Counted from the first letter of the stretch, positions 1 through 9,279 are shown. The stretch: DNA of 64,000 nucleotides from PFL42 sp963789825 (GCA_963789825.1 CAWBME010000006.1:806001-870000), one strand, 5' to 3'. Numbers and translations: made by a program. Notes: generated by a model from the sequence alone, not told the origin.

Positions 1-424
1 CCTGCAAAGCGGTCTGCAGCTGCGCTCTGGAGACCTCGAAGCGCAGCGGGATGTCCTGCGTCTCCCCGGGACGATTCCACAGGAAGTCCCAGAAGCCTGT
101 CCAGAACCCCGCACCGGTCCTGGCCAGTTCGGCGGCCGCCATCATCGACTCCGTATCCAGGCGAAAGCCGGTGGCGGCAGGCGACAGCAGGATGACCTGG
201 TCGGCATAGTGCAATTCGATCGGGGTACTGTACACCTGGAGCAGGCGTTCAGAGGCAGCAGCTTGATCCAGGCTGCCCACGGGGATCCCGCCGATGGTCA
301 GCGACGCCGGCAGACGGGTCCGCTGGCGGCTGAAGGCGAACAGGAAGTAGAACATCAGCGCCACGCCGACAATCAGCAGGCCGATCGAAATCCAGCGCAG
401 CCAGTCCGGGCCATTGCGTCGCAT
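1..424 (-). CDS. Membrane-anchored protein with VanW/PG-binding-like region (partial, runs off the window)
   Basis: The minus-strand frame opens with ATG at 424 after a GGGAG ribosome binding site and runs open to base 1, so the C-terminus lies outside. It begins MRRNGPDWLRW, followed by one hydrophobic helix (about residues 11-31), a type II signal-anchor layout. The exported part starts with LPASLTIGGIPVGSLD, then a run describing Y-S-T-P-I-E-L-H-Y. This resembles the putative peptidoglycan-binding domain (PG_binding_4) that precedes VanW, L,D-transpeptidase or beta-lactamase-like domains. The family is recognised from pattern only, and the catalytic part, if any, cannot be seen. It is probably a cell-envelope protein acting outside the membrane. 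Confidence 0.6.
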   Translation of the reverse strand, partial: MRRNGPDWLRWISIGLLIVGVALMFYFLFAFSRQRTRLPASLTIGGIPVGSLDQAAASERLLQVYSTPIELHYADQVILLSPAATGFRLDTESMMAAAELARTGAGFWTGFWDFLWNRPGETQDIPLRFEVSRAQLQTALQ

Positions 425-942
425 GATCGCTCCCAGCCGCTCAGTTTATCACGCAGAGCGGAGTGCCTGACGTGCAGCCGCCAGGTAGCCGCGGCAGACA
501 GCAATTCGTCGTCGAGCACCCACCGCTTTCGGCGAGAGCTCCCCGCCCCGCTTCACCGTCCCGGCCGTCTCGCCCTCCCGGCAGGACAGCGGGACGGTGC
601 GGCAGTTCGCCGTTCGCTCCGCAGGCAAATGCCCGCAGGGCGTCGGCACAGACGCAGGTTGTGCGGCGCCAACGGCGTGCCCTGGCGGAAAGCGAGACGG
701 CCCTTTGCCCCTCCGCCTGCGCGCGCTCCGGCCGCCTCTTCGATCCCTCGGCAGCGGGAGGGGAGGCTGTTGACGGGAAGCGCGGGGAACTCCTCGCAAG
801 CTCCGCTCGTTTCGCTCCGTGCCAAGCTGGCTGCAGCGCAGTGGTGGGGGCGGAACTGTGGACACGGTCCTCTCCGTCCGGCGAGGGCACGCAGGCGGCG
901 ATGGCCTTGGGCCGGGAGGCGGGCGAGCGGTGACCTTGCAGG
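425..942. other. Intergenic, no gene recognised
   Basis: About 520 very GC-rich bases between the membrane-anchored protein and the end of valS. Several overlapping open frames exist on both strands, but none has a ribosome site plus a family-like sequence. There is a perfect 10-bp inverted repeat (554-563 with 590-599, CACCGTCCCG / CGGGACGGTG) that could form a hairpin. I looked for RNase P RNA, tmRNA and SRP RNA signatures and found none. Confidence 0.5.
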
Positions 943-3634
943 CTACTGGTCGCCCAGCAGTGCCACCTGGTCCTCGAGCTTGCGCACCGCCTCCAGGTGG
1001 AAGGCCAGGCTGAGGCGCTCTTTCTCGACAACCTGCGCCGGCGCCCGCTCGGCGAACGGGCTTTCGAGCAGCGCCTGCAGGCGCGTCACCTGGGCCCTCG
1101 CCTGCGACAATTCACGCTCCAGCCGCTGACGCTCGGCAGCGTGGTCGGCCGGCTGCTCCAGGGCCAGGAACACTTCGATGTTGGCAGCGACGATAGGGAT
1201 CGCGCCCTCAGCAGGCTGAACTCCCCCGGAGGAGACCTGGAGGCGATCCGGATCGAGACGAGCCAGCGCCGCCAGAGCCTGACTCTGCTCGGCCACCAGC
1301 GCGGCGTGCTCGCCGGCCGCAATCCAGGCCGGGATGCGAGCCTTGGGATCGACACCGCGCTCCGCCCGCACGTTGCGAATGGCGGAGATCAGTTGCTGCA
1401 CCACCTGGAACGATGCCCAGCGCCGATTGGTCCAGCGTGTCTCCCGGTGCGGCTGCAGGCCAGGCGGCAACGATCAGCGCCGCTTCCCATCCGCCCTGTG
1501 GCCCGTAGCCTTGCTGGGCGAGCTGGCAGGCGTCCCGCAGCCGCCCCCAGGCCTCCTCGGTGACGAACGGCGTGAACGGATGCAGCAGCCGCAGGCAGGT
1601 GTCCAGCACGGCCGCCATAGTATGGGTTGCGTTCGAGGCGGCGGGTTCACCCTGCTCCAGCTCAAGCTTGGCCAACTCGAGGTACCAATCGGCGAACTCT
1701 CCCCAGAAGAACTCGTACACCTGCCGGCCGGCTTCACCGTACTGATGAATCGAAAACAGCCGGTTGACCTCATTGACCACCTGTTGCCTGCGGGCCAAGA
1801 TCCATCGATCGGCCAGGGATCGCTCGTTCGGCGCTGCGGGGAGCGCTTCCGCCCGGGTGACACTGCCCACCACCAGGCGGGTCGCGTTCCACACCTTGTT
1901 GGCGAAGTTGCGGTTCCCCTCCACCCGGTCGAGGCTCAGGTTGACATCGTTGCCCGGCGTCGAGCCGGTGAGCAGCGTCAGCCGCAGGGCGTCGGCGCCG
2001 AACTCATCCATCATCTGCAGCGGATCGATCACATTGCCCAGCGTCTTGCTCATCTTCCTCCCCTGGCCGTCGCGGATCATGCCGTGCAAGTACACGGTAT
2101 GGAAGGGAGGCTTGCCAGTGAACTCCAGGCCCAGCATGATCATGCGCGCCACCCAGAAGAACAGGATGTCGTAGCCTGTCTCCAATACACTCGTCGGATA
2201 GAAGGTCCGCAAGTCAGGCGTGCTCTCGGGCCATCCGAGAGTCGAGAACGGCCACAACCCGGAGGAGAACCAGGTGTCGAGCACGTCCGGGTCCTGGCGC
2301 AGGTGGCTCGATCCGCATTGGCTGCACTGGCTCGGGTCGTCACGGGCGACGGTCATCGCCTCGCACTCCTCGCAGTACCAGGCCGGGATTCGATGCCCCC
2401 ACCACAATTGGCGTGAGACACACCAATCGCGGATGTTCTCCAGCCAGTTGAAGTAGACCTTGGTGAAGCGCTCCGGGACAATACGGATCTCCCCGCGCTG
2501 CACTGCGGCCAACGCCGGTTCGGCCAACGGCTGCATGCGCACGAACCACTGGGTCGAGACCATCGGCTCGATCACCTCGCCGCCGCGCTGGCTGCGGGGC
2601 ACCTGCATCCGGTAGGGCTCGGTCTTGAGAGCCAAGCCCGCCCGCTGCATGTCGGCCCATAGGCGCTCCCGGCATGCGTAGCGGTCGAGCCCGGCATACG
2701 GCCCCGCGTTCTCGTTCAACGTAGCATCCGTATTGAGCAGGTTGATGATCGGCAGGCCGTGTCGCTGCCCGATCTCGTAGTCGGCCGGATCATGACCGGG
2801 GGTGATCTTCAGCGCGCCGGTGCCAAACTCGCGATCGACATAGGTGTCGTGGATCACGGGGATCGTGCGCTTCAGGATCGGAACCAGGCAGGTCTTGCCG
2901 ATCAGGTGGCGGTAGCGCTCATCATCCGGGTGGACGGCGACGGCAGTGTCGCCGAGGATCGTCTCCGGTCGCGTGGTGGCCACCGGGATGAACTCATCGC
3001 TGCCGGCGATCATGTACTTGAAGTAGTACAGCTGCCCCTGCTCCTCACTGTATTCCACCTCCAGGTCGCTGACGGCGGTCTTCAGACCGGGCGACCAGTT
3101 GATCAGGTAGGTGCCGCGGTAGATCAACCCCTTCTCGTAGAGGCGAACGAAGGCCTCGCGCACGGCGCGTGACAGACCCTCATCCAGTGTGAAGCGCTCT
3201 CGGTCCCAATCGCACGAGGCGCCGAGGCGGCGCAACTGGCGGGTGATCACCCCGCCATACTTCGCCTTCCATGCCCAGGTACGCTCGACGAATGCCTCGC
3301 GCCCGATCTCCTCGCGCGTCTGCTCCTCGGTGCGCAGCAAGTCCTTCTCGACCTGAAGTTGTGTGGCGATGCCGGCGTGGTCGCTGCCCGGAACCCACAG
3401 CGTCGGGTCGCCCAGCATGCGATGGTAGCGGATCATCAGATCCTCCATGGCCACGAACATCGCGTGCCCCAGGTGCAACTCGCCGGTGACGTTGGGCGGC
3501 GGCATGGAGATGACGAACGGCTGACGCCCTTGCGCCGGGCGCGGCCGGAAATGACCGGCATCGTTCCATTGCTGGTACAGCCGCTGCTCCACCTGATGGA
3601 AGTCATAGGCTTTGGGCATGCTGAACTCGGGCAC
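943..3634 (-). CDS. valS: Valine--tRNA ligase (one-base frameshift near the 3' end)
   Basis: Class I aminoacyl-tRNA synthetase that charges tRNA-Val in the cytoplasm. About 897 codons, the normal length. The class I signature PPPNVTGELHLGHA sits near residue 40, the editing (CP1) domain lies between, and the KMSKS-type loop reads GRKMSKTLGNVID. A C-terminal coiled-coil arm ends LEDQVALLGDQ. The GTG at 3634 is chosen because AAGGAGG lies 5 bases upstream; an ATG follows at 3619. The reading frame breaks near 1415-1418: removing one G from GGG restores ALASFQVVQQ, matching the anticodon-binding region, so I treat it as a single-base insertion. Expression is controlled by the T-box leader directly upstream. 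Confidence 0.93.
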
Positions 3635-3663
3635 GGCAACCTCCTTGACATCCGCTGTCAACG

Positions 3664-3693
3664 ACAAAGCCCTCCGTCCACGAGGACGGAGGG
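3664..3693 (-). terminator. T-box attenuator terminator of valS
   Basis: On the minus strand GCCCTCCGTCC and GGACGGAGGGC form a perfect 11-bp stem closed by TCGT and followed by a T-rich run (TTTGTCGTT). It lies immediately after the conserved T-box sequence and 30 bases before the valS start, as expected for the mutually exclusive terminator of a T-box switch. Confidence 0.9.
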
Positions 3694-3935
3694 CCAAACT
3701 CCGCGGTACCACCTCGGTTCACCCCGCCGATGCAGGATGCACTCGTGCCCGACTGGATCGGGCCTGGGCGCTAACGGGCTCCCCGCGCCGCTCTACTCCC
3801 GGGTGCCCCCGGTTTCTTCGGCGTCGATTCCGAGCGACGTTCGGCGGCGGACACCGTGGGGGCTCTCAGCCTGCGGCCGCTCCGTCTCTTGCAGCGCCGC
3901 ACCGCCTACTCTTCTCGGACCCTGGCTATGCTGTT
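3694..3935 (-). promoter_or_regulatory. T-box riboswitch leader of valS
   Basis: The minus strand contains the T-box core AGGTGGTACCGCG (plus positions about 3703-3715). Its UGG-type bulge pairs with the free 3' end of uncharged tRNA. Upstream are stem I-like elements: AGAGTAGG near 3905-3912 and GAGAG/GGTG motifs in the 3850-3880 region. The leader begins right after a strong promoter and ends in a rho-independent terminator, so uncharged tRNA-Val should permit read-through into valS. A GTC triplet at 3836-3838 is a possible valine specifier, but I cannot place the specifier loop with certainty. Confidence 0.9.
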
Positions 3936-3941
3936 GCAGGC

Positions 3942-3970
3942 ATTCTAGCAGGCGGCCTTCGGGACGTCAA
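3942..3970 (-). promoter_or_regulatory. Promoter of the valS T-box transcript
   Basis: Minus-strand TTGACG (plus 3965-3970), a 17-base spacer, then TAGAAT (plus 3942-3947). This places the start of transcription near 3935, where the T-box leader begins. Confidence 0.85.
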
Positions 3971-4112
3971 TGGCCTTCCTCATGCATGCCGACCCGGCAC
4001 CTCTTTCCCATGCGGCAAACGGGCTCCCATTGTCGGATACGGGAGTTGATGCGCGGCGCCAGGCACTCACCCAGCAGATCCCTCGCTGTCCTCTCACCTG
4101 CGTTCGGGACAC

Positions 4113-4640
4113 GCGCTCAGCATGACACCCCCTCCCTCCTGTCATCCCGAGGCGGTCCTTCCGCCGAGGGATCTGCTTCTGGTCATTCGGATCGTGCCAG
4201 GCCGAGGAAAAGCAGATCCCTCGCTACGCTCGGGATGACAGGGGCGAGCGCTCGGGATGACAGGGGCGGGGGCTCGGGATGACAGGGGCGGGCACTCGGG
4301 GCATGCGCTCAGCATGACACCCCCCTCCCTCCTGTCATCCCGAGGCGGTCTTTCCGCCGAGGGATCTGCTTCTGGTCAGTTCGGATCGTGCGAGGCCGAG
4401 GAAAAGCAGTTCCCTCGCTGCGCTCGGGATGACAGGGACGGGGGCTTGGGGCATGCGCTCAGCATGACACCCCCCTCCCTCCTGTCATCCCGAGGCGGTC
4501 CTTCCGCCGAGGGATCTGCTTCTGGTCATTCGGATCGTGCGAGGCCGAGGAAAAGCAGATTCCCTCGCTGCGCTCGGGATGAGAGGGACGGGGACTCAGG
4601 ATGACAGGGGCGGGCGCTCGGGATGACATTGAGCCCCGAC
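4113..4640. repeat. Array of long imperfect palindromic repeats (3 units plus fragments)
   Basis: Three units begin with GCGCTCAGCATGACACC at 4113, 4305 and 4455. Each contains a left arm TGTCATCCCGAGG...GAGGGATCTGCTT and a right arm AAGCAG(A)TCCCTCGC...GCTCGGGATGACA, giving a large imperfect inverted repeat of about 110 bases (for example 4140-4249, 4332-4434, 4482-4583). Short extra copies of CTCGGGATGACAGGGGCGGG stand between units, and a degenerate right-arm fragment lies at 4072-4095. Similar TCATCCCGAG...CTCGGGATGA repeats are known as dispersed intergenic elements in various bacteria. Open frames across the array are repeat artefacts, not genes. No terminal transposase is present. Confidence 0.9.
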
Positions 4641-4802
4641 GTGGGTTCAGGAAGCAGTCAAGGGTTGCAGCATGCGCGGAGGCGGCAACGGGGAGCGTCA
4701 TTCGACCCAGCGTGCCCAGGGACCCGTCGGCGCTTGAGCAGAACCCCGGATGCGGTCAATGGCTGGGAGTTGCGCAGCCATGGCGCCGGAGGCGCGGTAC
4801 GC

Positions 4803-5756
4803 TCAGCCGGCGTCTGCGGTGCCCTTCAGCGGTCCGGACCACTCGCCCGGGAAGAGCTCGAGGGCGCGCTCGGCGGCGCGCACGATCAGGGGCTCACGGT
4901 CGAAGAGGCGCGCCTGCACGGCTTGCCTGGCATCAGGCGTATGCCACTCGATCAAACGCAGCACCGCCACCAGACGCGAGCGGCTGTTGTCCACCTCCTG
5001 CGCGCCCTGCTCTCCTTCCATGTAGCCCGTGCGAGGTTTCTCGGCGATCTCGATCAACACCGGGATCGTGCTGCGGTCGTTGAGCTGGGTCAGGCGCTGC
5101 ACCGAGGCGTGCGACACCGACAGGTCGGCAACGCGCAGGGCCCGGAAACGGTGCAGCTGGATGGCGGTGAGCACGGCAATCTCGCGCACCAGCGGGTCGG
5201 GATCACCGGCGGCGCCTTCGATCTCGGCGAGCAACCCATCCTCCTGGGCGACGCCGGGCCGGTTGGCGAATTCGACCGCCGCCCGGCGACGGGGCGCCGG
5301 GTCGGTGCCGCGCAGGTCGTACTCTGTGCGGGCGCGCTGCAACAGCCGCCCCGCAGCCGTGAGCTGGACCCGCTCGAGCGGGTTGTCGGACAGTTTGGCC
5401 AGCTCCTCCTCGGGGGCATCCAGCAGGAAGAGCGCGTGCTGGACGGCGGCGGTCACCCCCGGGTCCTCCAGCTCGAGCAGGCCGCTGAGGTAGTTGCGTA
5501 GATTGGATTGGCTGTTCTGCTGCAGCACCAAGCGGCCTCGGTCGCGCCATTCGTTGACCTCGGCCGCCAACTCCTGCTGCTGAGAGCGCAGCTGATTCTG
5601 TTGGTTGCGCAGCGCCTGGCGCTCGTCAGGGCCAACTTCCGACATCTTGCGCCCGAGCGCGTCCAGGTCCTCGCTAAGTCGGACGAACTCCCGTTGGCAG
5701 GCGTCTGCCCTTCGATTGAGCGCTTCCTGCACCTGCCGAAGCCCCAGACCGATCAC
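4803..5756 (-). CDS. Uncharacterised coiled-coil protein with helical-repeat C-terminal part
   Basis: I do not recognise a named family. The start is GTG at 5756 with GGAGG seven bases upstream, giving 317 residues that begin MIGLGLRQVQEALNRR. Residues about 15-95 are rich in R, E, Q and L with heptad character (LRNQQNQLRSQQQELAAEV), indicating a coiled coil. The rest consists of short helical segments with repeated patterns such as DPLVREIAVLTAIQL and REPLIVRAAERALELF, suggestive of HEAT-like repeats. There is no signal peptide or membrane helix, so it is probably cytoplasmic. It is transcribed from its own consensus promoter, divergently from ruvB. A scaffold or protein-interaction role is only a guess. 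Confidence 0.75.
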   Translation of the reverse strand: MIGLGLRQVQEALNRRADACQREFVRLSEDLDALGRKMSEVGPDERQALRNQQNQLRSQQQELAAEVNEWRDRGRLVLQQNSQSNLRNYLSGLLELEDPGVTAAVQHALFLLDAPEEELAKLSDNPLERVQLTAAGRLLQRARTEYDLRGTDPAPRRRAAVEFANRPGVAQEDGLLAEIEGAAGDPDPLVREIAVLTAIQLHRFRALRVADLSVSHASVQRLTQLNDRSTIPVLIEIAEKPRTGYMEGEQGAQEVDNSRSRLVAVLRLIEWHTPDARQAVQARLFDREPLIVRAAERALELFPGEWSGPLKGTADAG

Positions 5757-5810
5757 GCCGTTCACCTCCAGGACCGGGGGTGCTCCCCCGTCTCTTTCGC
5801 CAGCCCGGCG

Positions 5811-5839
5811 AGTATAGACAAAGACGAATCCGGCGTCAA
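5811..5839 (-). promoter_or_regulatory. Promoter of the coiled-coil protein gene
   Basis: Minus-strand TTGACG (plus 5834-5839), a 17-base spacer and TATACT (plus 5811-5816), about 55 bases before the GTG start. Confidence 0.85.
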
Positions 5840-5882
5840 ATCCGGCCGGCCCGTACGCACTGCCTTCGCCGGTCCCTTCCAG

Positions 5883-5888
5883 TATAAT
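5883..5888 (+). promoter_or_regulatory. -10 element of ruvB, implying a leaderless transcript
   Basis: TATAAT ends 7 bases before the ruvB GTG at 5896, with no ribosome binding site between. Transcription would start at or next to the start codon. No good -35 is seen at the expected distance. Confidence 0.65.
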
Positions 5889-5895
5889 CGCCGCC

Positions 5896-6928
5896 GTGAG
5901 CGACAGCGAACCGCGCTTGCTCTCCTCCTTGCCAGCGGCCGCCGACCCGGACGAACTCAGCCTTCGGCCGCGCCTGCTTGGCCAGCTGATCGGCCAGGAG
6001 CGGGTGAAGGAGAACCTGCAGATCCTGATCGAAGCCGCCCGCAATCGCGGGGAGAGCCTCGACCATGTGCTGCTCTACGGCCCGCCTGGCCTCGGCAAGA
6101 CCACCCTGGCCCACATCCTGGCCAACGAGCTGCAGGTCAACCTGCGCCCAACGTCCGGCCCCGCCATCGAACGCGCCGGTGACCTGGCGGCGATCCTCAC
6201 GAATCTGCCGCGAGCACGACGTGCTGTTCATCGATGAGATTCACCGCCTCGGCCGGGCGATCGAGGAGATCCTCTACCCGGCCATGGAAGACTACTGCCT
6301 TGACCTGGTGATCGGCAAGGGGCCGAGCGCCCGTTCGATCCGCCTTTCCCTGCCGCACTTCACCGTCGTCGGGGCGACCACCCGCCTGGCGCTGCTCTCG
6401 GCCCCGCTGCGCGGCCGCTTCGGCGCCACCTACCGTCTCGACTACTACACCCTGGAGGCGCTGGAACGCATCGTCGAGCGGGCCGCCCAGGCGCTTGAGA
6501 TCCGCATCGACGCCGGCGGCGTGCAGGAGATCGCCTGCCGGGCACGCGGCACGCCTCGGGTGGCGCTGCGCTTGCTGCGCCGCGTGCGCGATTTCGCTCA
6601 GGTGCGCGCCGATGGGCGCATCACGCGGCCGGTGTCCGCCGAGGCGCTGGCACTGCTTGACATCGACGCCCTCGGCCTGGACGATACCGACCGCAAAGTG
6701 CTGGAGACCATCGTGGTCAAGTTCGGCGGCGGACCCGTCGGCCTGCAGACGATCGCCGCATCGATCTCCGAGGAGCCGGACACGATCATGGATGTGATCG
6801 AACCCTACCTGCTCCAGCTGGGATTCATTGACCGAACGCCCCAGGGCAGGACAGCCACCGCGCTCGGCTACCAGCACCTGGGGATCGACGTGCCCGAGGC
6901 TCCGCAGCCTCGGTTGCCGGACATCTAG
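5896..6928 (+). CDS. ruvB: Holliday junction branch-migration helicase RuvB (one-base frameshift)
   Basis: AAA+ motor of the RuvAB complex that drives branch migration during recombinational repair. The N-terminal part shows Walker A GPPGLGKTT (about residue 65). After a frame break come Walker B LFIDEIHRL, sensor 1 GATTR, the arginine-finger region RGRFG and the C-terminal winged-helix domain ending RLPDI. The break lies at about 6207-6210; removing one C restores AILTNLREHDVLFIDEIH, so it looks like a single-base insertion. With it corrected the protein is about 343 residues, a normal length. It is followed closely by a DUF2905 gene and queA. RuvA and RuvC are not in this window. Confidence 0.93.
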
Positions 6929-6936
6929 GAGGGCGC

Positions 6937-7170
6937 ATGTTCGGCTCCGACAGCTTCGGCCGCTGGATGATTGTGATCGGACTGGGCCTGGCGGCCATCG
7001 GCGTGCTGATCGTCCTGCTCTCCAGAGCCGGCATTCCCATCGGGCGCCTGCCCGGCGATATCCGCCTGCAGGGCCAGAACGCCACCTGCCTGATCCCGCT
7101 GGCCAGTATGATCCTGATCAGCCTGATCCTGACCATCGCCATCAACCTTCTGCTGCGCCTGTTCAAGTAG
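6937..7170 (+). CDS. DUF2905 family small membrane protein
   Basis: A 77-residue protein with two hydrophobic helices (about residues 10-29 and 50-72) separated by the family motif GRLPGDIRLQGQN. The function of the family is unknown. The start ATG follows GGAGGG six bases upstream, eight bases after the ruvB stop. In many bacteria this family lies beside ruvB and queA, as here, which supports the call but does not show its job. Confidence 0.88.
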   Translation: MFGSDSFGRWMIVIGLGLAAIGVLIVLLSRAGIPIGRLPGDIRLQGQNATCLIPLASMILISLILTIAINLLLRLFK

Positions 7171-7173
7171 GCC

Positions 7174-8196
7174 GTGAACACCGCCGATTTCGACTACGAC
7201 CTGCCGCCGGACAGGATCGCCCAGCGGCCGGCTGCGCCGCGCGACGCTGCTCGGCTGATGGCCTTCGACCGAGCCAGCGCCCAACTCTCCCACCACATCT
7301 TTCATCAGCTGCCCGCCCTGCTGCGCCCGGGGGACGCGCTGGTCGTCAACGACACACGCGTCTTCCCGGCGCGGCTGCCGATGAGGAAGGTGGCCAGCGG
7401 GGGCAAAGTGGAGTTGCTGCTGCTGCACCGGGTCGACACGCTCACCTGGGAGGCGCTGGCCGGCGGCAAGCGGTTGCGGCCTGGCACGCGGTTGGAGGCC
7501 GAGGGTGGCCTTTCGGCCACGATCGAGCGCGAGCTGGGTGGCGCGCGTCGCCTGGTCGCCTTCAAAGAGCCGATCGAGCCTCACCTGGAGCAGGTTGGAC
7601 AGGTGCCCATCCCACCCTACATCCGCCAGGCTCCCAAGAACCCCGACGACTATCAGACGGTGTTCGCCCAGCCAACCGGATCCGCCGCGGCGCCGACGGC
7701 CGGGCTGCACTTCACCCGTCCGCTGCTCGACCAGCTGCGCGCGGAGGGCATCGCCCTCATCCAGCTGACCCTCCATATTGGCCTGGATACTTTCGCCCCG
7801 GTGACCGAAGACCGGGCCGAGCAGCATGTCATCCACACCGAGTGGTGTGAGGTGACTGCCGCAGCGGCCGCGGGCTTGAATCGGGTCCGCACCGCTGGCG
7901 GACGGGTGGTTGCTGTGGGCACGACGGCCGTGCGTGCACTCGAGACGGCCGCGCGAGCCTCGCAGCCCGGGACGGACCTGCTGCCGTTCGTTGGCCCCAC
8001 CAGCCTGTACATCCTGCCGGGCTTCGAGTTCCGCGTGGTGGATGCGCTGATCACCAACTTCCATCTGCCCCGATCCACACTGCTGATGCTGGTCTCCGCC
8101 TTTGCCGGGCGCGAGCAGGTCTTGGGGCTCTACCGCACGGCGATCGCCGAAGGTTACCGCTTCTACTCGTTCGGCGACGCCATGCTGATCACGTAG
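7174..8196 (+). CDS. queA: S-adenosylmethionine:tRNA ribosyltransferase-isomerase
   Basis: Transfers and isomerises the ribosyl group of SAM to preQ1 at position 34 of tRNA, making epoxyqueuosine. The 340 residues show the family signatures FDYDLPPDRIAQRPA, VVNDTRVFPARL, GLHFTRPLLDQL, HIGLDTFAPV, GTTAVRALE and TNFHLPRSTLLMLVSAFAG. The start is GTG at 7174, four bases after the DUF2905 stop, so it is probably translated from the same message. A queuosine-precursor transporter also occurs in this window at about 27.1 kb. Confidence 0.96.
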   Translation: MNTADFDYDLPPDRIAQRPAAPRDAARLMAFDRASAQLSHHIFHQLPALLRPGDALVVNDTRVFPARLPMRKVASGGKVELLLLHRVDTLTWEALAGGKRLRPGTRLEAEGGLSATIERELGGARRLVAFKEPIEPHLEQVGQVPIPPYIRQAPKNPDDYQTVFAQPTGSAAAPTAGLHFTRPLLDQLRAEGIALIQLTLHIGLDTFAPVTEDRAEQHVIHTEWCEVTAAAAAGLNRVRTAGGRVVAVGTTAVRALETAARASQPGTDLLPFVGPTSLYILPGFEFRVVDALITNFHLPRSTLLMLVSAFAGREQVLGLYRTAIAEGYRFYSFGDAMLIT

Positions 8197-8380
8197 TACA
8201 AAGTCAGCCACTAGGCTCCGCTTGAGCGGACCCATGATCAGCGACTCAGTGCGCAACCGCCCCCGACTGACAAGGGATTTCTGCTCGGCCTGCGGGGAGA
8301 AGCCGATCAAGGTGTGTCCGAATCAAGGCCGGGGGGTAGGAGGGGCTTTGCTCGACGGTATGGAGTTCACCTTGGAATGA

Positions 8381-8668
8381 CTCCCTCCTCCAGAACTCTT
8401 TGCGAGGTGGGGGATTACCTTGCATTGGACGGCCGCTGCCATCGAGGCGGCCGGAGAGCGCTCGCCGAAGCTCAAGCTAGATGAGCCAGAGCGGGAATCC
8501 TTCTCCAGCAGTGTCGGCGAGCTCGCTCCGGACACACTCAAGACGCCCATAGCAGCGTAGTGGTTGAAGCGGACGCTCAACGAGATCGGGCCGCCCTTTC
8601 AGGAGGTCGTGATCGAGGTGGTTGCAGGCGCTCCTGCGGAAGCGGCGAAGAAGCAGACACTCGGCTGA
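8381..8668 (+). pseudogene. Probable decayed gene with an in-frame stop
   Basis: One frame reads as protein-like from 8381 to a TGA at 8666-8668, interrupted by TAG at about 8540. The text before the stop includes WTAAAIEAAGERSPKLKLD and SSSVGELAPDTLKTP; after it comes WLKRTLNEIGPPFQEVVIEV. There is no start codon with a ribosome site. The last segment vaguely recalls the small trypsin-co-occurring (Trypco1-like) or effector-associated domains found beside protease genes, but this is a weak resemblance. It may be a relic or a gene damaged by sequence error. Confidence 0.4.
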
Positions 8669-8714
8669 TCTTGTCCCTCTTGTCCCCGGTCGGAATTTGG
8701 TCTACCCTGCTGGC

Positions 8715-9095
8715 ATGCTTGGCGAGGTGATCCTAGTCCCCGGCTTCCTTCCCATCTACCGTCCCTTCCATCGGACGGTCGAGCTGGCGGTCGGCCATAT
8801 CCTCAAGCACTCGAAAGAACACAGGCACTACGTCGAGCGACTGTGGGAGCACTATGCAGACCTGCACCCGCTCGAGGTGGTTTGCATGTTTCATCAGGCG
8901 ATGCTGGAGCACTACGAGTACTATCTAACCGACGGGGACTTCTGGGCCAACACTGCGAGCAGGCTCCACGTCTCCTTCGAGCACGATCCCGAGAAGAACC
9001 TGCTTGCAGGCGCCATCATCCCCCTCGAGGACGCTCCCCACATGGTTTTCGGGATCTGGCTCAATCCTGCCGAGGCTGCGCTAAGGACGTTCTGA
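8715..9095 (+). CDS. Hypothetical protein, 126 residues
   Basis: Not recognised. The sequence starts MLGEVILVPGFLPIYRPFH and is rich in H, Y, E and W, for example HILKHSKEHRHYVERLWEHY and HQAMLEHYEYYL. There is no signal peptide or clear membrane helix. The ATG at 8715 is the most natural start because the upstream extension is basic and low in complexity. No strong ribosome site is visible. Amino-acid texture looks genuinely coding. It stands alone between the queA cluster and tRNA-Glu, after a decayed gene, so this may be an accessory patch. Confidence 0.55.
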   Translation: MLGEVILVPGFLPIYRPFHRTVELAVGHILKHSKEHRHYVERLWEHYADLHPLEVVCMFHQAMLEHYEYYLTDGDFWANTASRLHVSFEHDPEKNLLAGAIIPLEDAPHMVFGIWLNPAEAALRTF

Positions 9096-9279
9096 TCCGG
9101 CCCCGGTCTTTGAGCCGCCAAGAGTCCGGGTGGCAGGATCGTCCGTCGACTTGTCAGCCGACCCACACTGGAGTATGCTACTGGAGTATCGTCGCCACCC
9201 CAGGAGGGATGTCCTCTATCTTCCACGCCATTCCAACGCAGAGGAGGTGATGCCCATATGAGTACCAGTGGTCGTACCA

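Noticed and set aside
425..942. Possible structural RNA (RNase P, tmRNA or SRP RNA) in the GC-rich gap after valS
   Set aside because: None of the conserved core motifs of these RNAs could be found on either strand.
4257..4604. Open frame across the repeat array (MTGAGARDD..., SLLSSRGG...)
   Set aside because: It is made wholly of the palindromic repeat units and has no ribosome site; such frames are repeat artefacts.
4113..4640. CRISPR array
   Set aside because: Units are about 110 bases, palindromic, only three, with no uniform spacers and no cas genes nearby.
6200..6240. Programmed frameshift in ruvB
   Set aside because: There is no slippery heptamer, and the same kind of one-base shift occurs in many unrelated genes here, pointing to sequence error.
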